A DNA stretch of 64,000 bases from Daucus carota subsp. sativus (taxonomy: Eukaryota; Streptophyta; Magnoliopsida; Apiales; Apiaceae): the NCBI RefSeq assembly GCF_001625215.2, contig NC_030386.2, positions 18,694,545-18,758,544 of the forward strand. The letters are read 5' to 3'. How positions within the stretch are numbered: the stretch's first letter is position 1; every line of letters begins with the position of its first letter. This document shows positions 55,607 to 64,000 of the stretch, one piece after another. The notes under the pieces were generated by a model. It had not been told where the DNA came from, made no database searches, and saw nothing but the letters and a program-made list of their open reading frames with translations. Made by a program: the position numbers and the translations under genes.

Positions 55607-57787
55607 CAGTAACTATGCATATCATATCCTCGACTCTTCTATAAAAACTCTGACAGGGGAGTAAATATATTTATATACCACCAGAGAAATCTATCTGAAG
55701 TAGTCACTCATCTCCATCTTCAACATAGATATGAAGCACTAAAATAAATGGTAAATGTGACCTTTACAATACATACCATACTGTATTCTTCAGTGGAGAT
55801 CCTCATATTGTAAAATGATTCACAGCTAGGACTCTTCAGTACTTCTGCCTTCTTACTTTATCTAGCCAATGCAATTATTACAAGACTGGAAACTAAGAAA
55901 TATGGTAAAGGTGGCTAACATTACTAGATCTTCGAATACTCTTGCAAGTGAAATGAAAAAACAAAAACCGAATATAACAATAAGAAAACCTCTAGGCTCT
56001 AGGGTAGAACAAAAAAAAGCCTTTAGAGTAAGGCCCCATATCAAAAATAACTTCCATTATTATGATAACTTTTTCCAGACCAAGAAAAAAATGCAACTTA
56101 GTTGTTAGAAAACCACATAAATAGGCGAGACAAGAACATACATACAGAAAGCATACCTAAAACCCAATATAGACAATCTCAACAAAGAAACTCAGAAGTA
56201 ATGGTAAACATGCAAGGGAATTGGCATATATAACATGAAGAAAGGCTATAGTAGAAATTTGAACCATAGTATGCTGTCTGAGTAACTGGACGGATTTACA
56301 CAAGACCAAAAACAAACATGCCAATATAATTGCTATCATTCATTATCTAATGGAACGACTAATGCATTTATTTAAAAAACACCCACTAATAATACAATAA
56401 TGTAACTAGAAAAAATTAAATAAAATCAAAGAAAAGCAATAAAGAATAGTTACCATCCCCTTAAATCTGCATCCTCTGCTCCCAAGTTTTTAATGGATAT
56501 TACATAGTTGTAGCTTTTGAGTCTTTAGCGCCAGCTCCACAAAGGCATCCCTGGCCCTAAATCAATTGTAAACTGGACTAAGGCTTTTGTTAAGACAAGG
56601 TTGGTTTTTAAATAAATCTGAGATTTAAGACTTGCTAACTCATACTGCAATCCCCTCAATGACAATACACCAATAGATCTGCAGGCTCCTCTCCAAGTGA
56701 AAAGTTTGCTCTTGCGTCTTGCTCCAAAGACATGAACTTACCTTCTCCCACCTTCCAACAGTTTTTTTTTGTCAAATCACCTTCCAACATTTTGCCGACT
56801 ATTTAAAAGAGCATAGACCAACAGAAAATAGCTGCCCCAATTATCATTCCATTTTTATGCAAAAAAATATATATATCAACTGTCAAGAGAACCAAGTCAA
56901 TGCAAAACCTCAGCAATATTAGCTCCCAAGGGAGCAAAGGATTAACCTCGAAGTCTTTAACATGGAAAAGCAACTTGAAGCAGCGTATATAAGAGATGTT
57001 CCACAATGTAGAAATTTTCTAAAGCCACCAGCTTTTTCCAAAGAAAAGAAAGGGCCAATAAAGCTGCACTTCCTGAGTCATACAGGAATTACCAACATCC
57101 ATATAACTACTTAATTTCCAGTAGAACACAACAAAATTAATATAACTCCATGCGCACTACAAGTTCAAAAATCTGTAGCATCAATAATTTATAACTTCAT
57201 TATCTAATCCATAGAAAGGTTAATATATCCAACTAATCCAGAAAACAGAAAGTAAGCAGTTCAATACTTCTATTTCTATCTTTCAAATATGACCATCAGT
57301 AACATATATCATTCTGCATTGCCACATTTCTTAAATTTTAACATTCATATACGTGTAGGAGTAGCCTGAAATACATGTTATTAGTAAAACACTAAAACTG
57401 AAACTGCAAGTTAGACTAAATAATATGATTACTCAAAAATCCAAAACAACGACATACATAACGAAACTTCAATGTTTAAGCTTGTGTTAGGTGCATCAGA
57501 TCAAGGTGAGAACACTGCGCATGAAACAGGGAAGCGTAATGCAAAATAAATTATAGTATTTGAAAAATACAGATACTAAGTGCAGCCGGTTTACTTCTCA
57601 AAGACATTAACTTTGACTTCTATAAAAACAAGGTTGCAGCACAAGTCCTACTTTTAAGAATTATTCCTCCTGTTGCCAGCCACAACCTCACAAAGAAAAC
57701 AATAGAAAAATGGGCATAGTTTGATGAACAGATTTAATTCGGGCAAAGCACTAGAAACGACACTAATACACAAGACAATGCCACTGA
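55607..57787. other. Intergenic, 3' side of the PPR gene
   Basis: No supported gene. The PPR 3' UTR should lie just left of 57,788. Short open frames near 55,870 and 56,720 have no family signature. Confidence 0.4.
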
Positions 57788-59389
57788 CTAGTAGGCTCTG
57801 GTTGATGTCTTTTTTGGCTTCTTCACAAAACTCAGACGGATCTTTTTAAGAGTTCTCCTCTTCCTTGCCATCTTTTCAGGCAGCGTCTCGCGCTTCTTCT
57901 CTTTCTTTGTGACAGTGGGTTTCTTTGCAAATCTTGGGTCCACCTTGTAATTGCTAGGCGGTATAGCCAGAATTCCATTACCCTCGGCTTCCTTAAACAG
58001 ATCATTCGCCTTATCAGATTTCCCATGAGCACGTAACTTCTTTATCAACAGATCATACGTCTTAGTCCCAGGTTTGCAACCATCTTTCTTCATCTTAGCA
58101 AACACACTCATGGAATGATCAATTCTCTCTATTCCACACAAAATTGTCAGAAACTCATAGTAAGCCTTCTTAGTAAGAGCATCTCCAAACCCAGCAGATT
58201 TCATTCTATCAATCATCTCGTCCCCCTCTCCAACCCTAGCAGCCTGATACAAACTTTTAATTAAAACAAGAAACGTTGTCTCATTCGGACTACATCCCCA
58301 CTCACCCATTCTATGAAACAAACTCACTGCATCCTCAGTCTTTCTAATCTTACACAAGTTGCTAATCAACACATTAAATGTTTCCACATTCCGTGGAACA
58401 CCTGCCACATCCATTTCAACTAACACATTCTCAGCCTCAGATTGAAGCCGAAATGGATCCTTTTCCCTACAAAGCTTACACACACAATCCAACATTGCAT
58501 TATACGCAACAGCGCCAATCTCAAACCCTCCCCTATTCATCTCCCCAACTAACCTCTTAGCCTCATCTAATTTCTTATCAACACACCACCCTTTAACAAG
58601 CAAATCACAAACATGTTCATCGGGAAAAAACTCATTAGCCAAACTTTTAACCAATTTCTCAGCATAACTAGCAAAACCATGCTCACACAATTTCCCCACA
58701 ACTAATTTCAAAGAATCAAGATTCCTAACAAAGCCATAATCTTTCTCCATAGTATCAAAAAAAGAAACTACCTTAGCAGGCCTCCCCGCTCGAACCAACC
58801 GATCAACACAAGCTCCCAATGTCTTATCCCCTACCACACCTTTATTACTTTCAAGAACCTCATTAACTGCCTTAAAATCCTTACGACGTCCAAAGTAACT
58901 AACAAAATACGATATAATTTCATCGGTAACAACAAAATCTGATCTTGATGAGACCCATTTCAAGAATCCAAGAATGGACCTGCCTGCTTTGGGGGAAAGA
59001 TCGAGTGTGGCAAGAATCAATGAAGGGGTCAACTTAACATGTGAGTAGCTCAAATCGAGACGTTGAGGGAGCGAAATCGAGGACTCGGAAGACGATGGGG
59101 GCTCTTTGTTAAGCTCATTTGAGAGAGAATGGGGTAATTGGGTTTCTTCATTTTCTTGATTTGGGGGAGAAGTGGAGAAGGGTTTAAGAGAGATTAGTGA
59201 AAAGGGGTTTTTGGGGAGAGGGTTTGGAGAGAGAAAGAGGGGTTTAGAGAGAGAAAAGAGGGGTTTTTGGTGGTGGGGTTGGAGTGAGTGGTGGGGTGGG
59301 GTCTGAGGGGGGGTGGTGGAGAAGTGGCGGAGGAAGAAGGTGCGGAGGTGGAGTGGGGTTATTGGGGTTGTGGGGCGTGGCATTTTCAT
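57788..59389 (-). CDS. Mitochondrial PPR protein (P class, PNM1-like)
   Basis: An intronless 533-residue pentatricopeptide protein, expected to bind organellar RNA. The N-terminus is Arg/Ser/Pro-rich (FFLRHFSTTPP), a mitochondrial presequence type. Residues about 170-480 hold tandem 35-residue P-type repeats with typical wording (VAYNAMLDCVCK, ETFNVLISNLCK, KTYDLLIKKLRAHGK). The C-terminus is strongly basic (KKEKKRETLPEKMARKRR, SFVKKPKK), resembling the nuclear signal of Arabidopsis PNM1, a dual mitochondrial/nuclear PPR protein. That name is from memory and only tentative. The ATG at 59389 is in frame with a second Met two codons on. It diverges from the NDUFAF5-like gene. Confidence 0.9.
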   Translation of the reverse strand: MKMPRPTTPITPLHLRTFFLRHFSTTPPQTPPHHSLQPHHQKPLFSLSKPLFLSPNPLPKNPFSLISLKPFSTSPPNQENEETQLPHSLSNELNKEPPSSSESSISLPQRLDLSYSHVKLTPSLILATLDLSPKAGRSILGFLKWVSSRSDFVVTDEIISYFVSYFGRRKDFKAVNEVLESNKGVVGDKTLGACVDRLVRAGRPAKVVSFFDTMEKDYGFVRNLDSLKLVVGKLCEHGFASYAEKLVKSLANEFFPDEHVCDLLVKGWCVDKKLDEAKRLVGEMNRGGFEIGAVAYNAMLDCVCKLCREKDPFRLQSEAENVLVEMDVAGVPRNVETFNVLISNLCKIRKTEDAVSLFHRMGEWGCSPNETTFLVLIKSLYQAARVGEGDEMIDRMKSAGFGDALTKKAYYEFLTILCGIERIDHSMSVFAKMKKDGCKPGTKTYDLLIKKLRAHGKSDKANDLFKEAEGNGILAIPPSNYKVDPRFAKKPTVTKKEKKRETLPEKMARKRRTLKKIRLSFVKKPKKTSTRAY

Positions 59390-59403
59390 TGAGTTAGGCC
59401 GCG

Positions 59404-59422
59404 GAGAGAGAGAGAGAGAGAG
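59404..59422. repeat. (GA)n microsatellite in the PPR leader
   Basis: About nine GA dinucleotides 15 bp before the PPR start codon; a CT tract on the transcript strand. Confidence 0.85.
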
Positions 59423-59562
59423 ATGACCTAGGAGAAGGGAAATGATGAAGGGGAAGTGATGCAGGGTATGAATAAAACGGTGTCGTTAGGTTTGTGAAAT
59501 AGGGGTTTAGGGTTGCCAATGCAATCAAATCAATTCGTAGGTTGAATTATGAAATAGTTTAA

Positions 59563-59763
59563 GGGTGATGCTAGAGACCCAAAAAAAATTCCCAAAATTT
59601 TTTACCGAATGATGTGGCGAACATTGTGGAATATTATGATTGGGTGATTGATGAATCTGCAGGAGGGTCTCATTATTATGGGAGTGAAAGCAACCAATCA
59701 CACTATGACACATTATTTGGAAAAAAAATTTGGGATGATTTTTTGGGGTCTCTAGGAATTTCC
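59563..59763. mobile_element. Mutator-type MITE, 201 bp
   Basis: An exact 9-bp duplication ATAGTTTAA flanks it (59554-59562 and 59764-59772), the Mutator/MULE signature. The inverted ends share CTAGAGACCC..AAAAAA..CCCAAA (left GGGTGATGCTAGAGACCC, right GGAAATTCCTAGAGACCCC on the other strand). It sits about 170 bp upstream of the PPR start, in its likely promoter. Confidence 0.92.
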
Positions 59764-60078
59764 ATAGTTTAAAGAGAAGAGGCTGCATTTTATTACCACA
59801 TATATATATTTTTTACTATTCTTATGTTATAATTTTTGGTTTGTATAATAGATATAATCAGAAATAGTGGTTTCTGTCAAAAGAAAAGAAAAATAATCAG
59901 AAATAGTGGTATATGTACTTTATTTAAATTATATGTTATATTTATTAGTATATATAGATATAGATTCAAAAATTTTAAAATTCTTATATTCACTTAAATT
60001 TATAACAAATCATTTTTGAAGATTTCCAAGAAAATACTACTAGAGTACTATATGATCGACAAAAAAATAAAAATAATA

Positions 60079-60329
60079 CTCCCTCTGTCCCCCTGAGTTG
60101 TATACATTGGGGGACGGGGACGCGGCACGGACTTTAATGCTCCTGTAAAGTATAGTTCTATAATTTATTTTTAAGATTTTTCTTTTCTGAATAAAAATTT
60201 GAATGTTATATTTTTATTCAGAAAAAGAAAATTTTAAAAATAAGTTATAGAACTATATTTTACAAGAGCATTGAAGTGTGTGTCGAGCAGTGAAAAAGAA
60301 ACTTATAGAATTAAATGGGATAGAGGGAG
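60079..60329. mobile_element. Stowaway MITE, 251 bp
   Basis: The ends CTCCCTCTGTCCC and (reverse complement) CTCCCTCTATCCC have TA on both sides (60077-60078, 60330-60331). The internal halves also pair (TATAGTTCTATAA..TTATAGAACTATA), so the whole element is hairpin-prone. Confidence 0.92.
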
Positions 60330-60540
60330 TAACAACATATAAATAGTGACAAAAGTGGTTGTGCTGAGGTTCTTCTCGCTTCGAAAAAGAAACAGTGATT
60401 CTACTTCTCCCATCTGAATTAAACATGGCAAAAACCTTAGACACTTGATAGAACAACACACACACAATTAGACAGTTGTGTATGTAAAAAGTGAAACTTT
60501 TTTATTAGTCTAACATATATCAATCTTCAAAAGCTCAAAA

Positions 60541-63500
60541 ATGTTGAGAAAGGGTGGAGCTTTATTGCTAAGAAGACCATTTTGCAGCAGCAGTGATGGC
60601 TTCTCAGGCCCTTCACAATCAAAAGTCAAGATCTTTGACCGCAATCTCAAACGGAAACAGGTTTCTTGGAAACCCCATTTCTTGAAATTCTTTGTTTGTG
60701 CCCCCAATTCAATTTCTTCTAGTTCTTGGGTATTTTTGTTTTTACTGAAAGACATGTCCCCATTTTTGGTTTTTGAGATTTGGCAGTATGGCTTTTGGTT
60801 ATATGTGTTTGCATAATGCTTAATTCTTTTGGGTAAGGTGAAATTCACGAGAATTTAAATGTCTGAGTCCCTTGATTTCTTGTTAAAAAGAGTGTGGTCT
60901 GAGGAGTATCTACTAAGCGAAACTATAGGAATTGTCTGATGCTTAATTACTGATGTTACTACTCATATACAATGCCTAGTTATTGATGTACTGGTTTATG
61001 ATCTTTAGTTATTGACTTATTAATAAAATTGTTAGTTACTTCAGTTAGTAATCAGTGATGTATAATCACAGTAACATGTCACTTCTATATATTTGTTTTT
61101 TGAGTTGAATTGTTGACGATCCACAGATAATTGTTTTTAGGGAACACTGTTTGATCTTACTTTTAAGTTTTATCAATTAGTTGAATGGAAAGTGAGAAGC
61201 TGATCCAGAAAACATAAATATATACAAGCTCATGTAAAGTCTGTGTAAGGCACTGACTGACTATGAGTAGTTGAGTACTCTCCAATATGCTTTTAATTTT
61301 ATGAATTTAATAATGTTGTAGAAGGGATGTAATCATCCCCTACTTAAATTTGTTATTTGGCCCAAGTTATGTTGTACTAACAAACGACAATGGATTAGTT
61401 CAAGTTTGGCTTCAATTGTACAATATAGATGTAAAAGCTTTATCATTGCTGCTATTTTTTCGGATAAGCAAAGTGGTGCTGTAGAGTTTTTGGACTGGTG
61501 GAGAACTTACTATTAAGTATGACTGAGAAAAACTAAAAAAGTAACTTGTAAGAAACTCTCTCAATTGTTTTTGTAGATGAAGTTTCGTTAGACCATAGGC
61601 AATATATGGGAAAATGAATCCATATTTAAAACATAATAACTGCCTTTTTGCCTTAAGGACATGCCATTATGGTTTTAGTCAAAACACAACTTTGCATTTA
61701 GTTTAAAATTACGAACTTTCTTGTTAACCAAGTAGTACGCATACTATAGTTCAACTTTTATATTCTACAGAATAATAAACTAAAGCCTGAAGTTCATGAA
61801 CTAAACTAAACTGTGTTTTTTAATAAATGATGTAAATGTATATATTCAATAAGTATAATCTTAATCAATGCCAAACTTTAGAAGGTAAATGGCATAACCT
61901 AGCTTGTAGGTTTCCCATCCTTTTTTTTATGTCGCGTGCTTTATCAGTGATATCTTATTATTCAAATTCTCTACTGTAATGCTAGCTCTTTATTTGTAGC
62001 GTGATAGGGCTGCATGGTTGATGAGCCCAAAGGATACATTGGTTGATACTGTGGCTGAGAATATCCTGGATCGATTAGAGGTAGTAAAATTCTAAATGAT
62101 AACTAAACATCCCCTTTTATTTTGTGATGTTATCACAAAAAACTGTAGTGCAACTTTAACAGATGTACAGTTTTTATGATTACCTTCATTGCTTTATATT
62201 TGCCATAGTTGTCATTATTATGGTTATTAGTGCTGCTCATCTTCTTGTCATATTACTTCCTCTATATGCACATGTCAAAGCATGTTTCTTGTAATAATAG
62301 TATTTTACAACCAGACACCAGTTTCCCAAATCATTTTCGACAAGTAATAGGATAGTGCAGCGATCCTCACTGTTACAGAAAGTGATGTAATGTGCTGAAA
62401 AACAGATAAATCTCTGGCCTCCTAGTCAAAAAGCCGGTATAAACAATTAATCTGGTTACGAATTTAATATATATGTAATTATCTTCTGGATAACCAAATT
62501 ACCCAATATCTCTTAAAGTTCCGGCTTAAGCTTAGTTAGGCTCCTCCAACTATATTTTATATTAAATTTTTGTATAATCCACTCACATCTAAGTTTGTGG
62601 ATTTCAACTGTGGAAAAGTAGGATCTTGTCAGTATCATATCAATCAACTACTGATTGACTACATAAACCGCACCAGTCATAATTATTTGGAGCACATATG
62701 CAATTCACAGATCTAGTGACACAGGATTTGATCTAATTGTTAATCTGTTATTTCCATAATGAAAGTAAGTTCAGCTGCTTTTAAAGTTCTTGATGTCATT
62801 CCGAAGTTTTTATCAGTTAGATCTATTTTATATATTCTTTACTTGCTTGTTTAGGATTGCAAAAAGACATTTCCTACAGCACTATGTTTTGGTGGTTCCT
62901 CAGGAGCCATTAGGCGTTTGCTACGTGGCCGTGGTAAGCACCTGATTTAGTTAGGATTAATTTTTTTCACCTTTTATGCCTGTACATTAGGGAGCAAGTA
63001 ATTAACTCTCGGTGATAGTAAAACTGCATTGATTTATTTTATTGTAATGTCTATAATGTTCATGACTCTAATTTCAACAACGACGAGAAGCTGCAAACCA
63101 ATTGATGACCAATAAGGCAGATATAAAGGCTGCATAACAGAGATGTTATGATTTAAATCATTTTCCTGACTAAGATAGACGAGTTAAATACAGTGCACGA
63201 ACAGTACCTAGTAGAATACCTAGTAAATATATCGAAATAATTTCTCATTTCCTGCAAAGCAAGTCCCAGCAAGCGTGAATACTTGAAAGAATTATTTCAA
63301 GGCCACATGTGATGTTTGTTTGTAATAAAATTAATTTCTTATAAATTGTTGGCGCATGAAATTTCAGTACTTCTGTATATTTTTACTTGAATTATCGAAG
63401 TTTTGCTATCGACCAATCGGGCCCAGAACTTTCATTGATATGGTTGATTGAAATAGAATAGTCGATTGATATGGTAATGATACTCCTTATTGTTATATTA

Positions 63501-63932
63501 GGTGCCATTGAAAAGCTAATCATGATGGATACATCATATGACATGTTAAAATCATGTCAAGCCACTAAATACGATGATAGCATTGAAACATCATATATTG
63601 TCGGCGATGAAGAGTTTTTGCCTATAAAAGAAAGGTTTGCCTAGTAATTCTTCATATGGTCTATTCTGAATTATGACTGTTGAAATTCTTATATACGTGA
63701 AAATATTACTGTATATGTAAAGTTCTGTAGATCTTGTAATAAGTTGCTTGGGACTACATTGGACAAATGATCTCCCTGGAGCCATGATTCAGGTATGTGT
63801 GACGTCTAAAGACATCTTTGAATTTCATAGACAAAGGCGCTCATGTGTTAATTTGTTCTTGCGACAGAGTAGATTAGCGCTGAAGCCTGATGGATTATTT
63901 CTGGCAGCCATTATGGGTGGAGAAACGCTGAA
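60541..63932 (+). CDS. NDUFAF5: NDUFAF5-like mitochondrial methyltransferase/arginine hydroxylase, 5' part
   Basis: A complex I assembly factor of the SAM-dependent methyltransferase fold (human NDUFAF5, Arabidopsis At1g22800 type), acting in the mitochondrial matrix. Visible exons: 60541-60660, 62000-62080, 62855-62933, 63502-63634, 63723-63792 and 63868 to about 63932; phases agree. The gene continues beyond the right edge. Exon 1 is a presequence ([18 protein letters not shown]) running into [12 protein letters not shown]. Conserved words follow: [22 protein letters not shown] (motif I region), [60 protein letters not shown]. The last visible donor (AA|GTTTGT) is weak. Intron 1 is about 1.3 kb. 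Confidence 0.92.
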
Positions 63933-64000
63933 GTTTGTATCAGTCATATTCATATGCCTTTGTCAATAATCCAATGTATGTGCCTAATCATTTCCGGTTT

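Overview
The window looks like nuclear DNA of a flowering plant, probably a eudicot. The host genes carry spliceosomal introns (GT..AG, often CT/T-rich acceptors). They include plant-type families: a MORN-repeat phosphatidylinositol-4-phosphate 5-kinase, a trihelix transcription factor, a mitochondrial PPR protein and an AED3-like aspartyl protease. The spaces between them are AT-rich and full of MITEs, LTR elements and a Helitron. I cannot name the species. There are no CRISPR arrays, operons or rRNA/tRNA genes that I can support.

Layout. 1-13,581: most of a Ty3/gypsy retrotransposon of Tat type in minus orientation, whose left LTR lies outside the window. In element order it has a 941-bp LTR, a primer-binding-site-like motif, gag-pol with two RNase H domains, a 19-unit 50-bp tandem array, and an intron-containing antisense ORF with the 'putative gypsy type transposon' domain. 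A 711-bp hAT-type MITE with an 8-bp target duplication splits the integrase. 13.6-16.5 kb: AT-rich flank with one gene remnant. 16.8-21.7 kb: complete eight-exon PIP5K gene (minus). 23.2-25.6 and 27.2-30.1 kb: tandem pair of NADPH:quinone oxidoreductase (NQR-like FMN reductase) genes (minus), with MITEs in their introns. 30.5-33 kb: a large foldback MITE and a Stowaway. 33.7-44.25 kb: a tandem segmental duplication around RPS27. One unit has a broken RPS27, captured gene fragments and a 4.6-kb Helitron; the other has a readable RPS27 and the matching Helitron-free site. 45.1-48.4 kb: an aspartyl protease gene broken in exon 2 by a 1,658-bp defective LTR element with a perfect 5-bp duplication. 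53.0-54.3 kb: trihelix gene. 57.8-59.4 kb: PPR gene (minus). 60.5 kb to the right edge: 5' part of a mitochondrial NDUFAF5-like methyltransferase gene (plus).

How it fits together. The host genes are unrelated neighbours. PPR and NDUFAF5 are divergent, both predicted mitochondrial, and separated by about 1.15 kb holding two MITEs. The main interest is transposon biology: several insertions can be placed to the base by their target duplications or by a paralogous empty site, two of them break coding sequences that are otherwise in frame, and the Tat element shows a satellite-like array being generated. Exon coordinates come from reading splice signals and protein continuity by eye. Family assignments rest on recalled family motifs, not on database searches.
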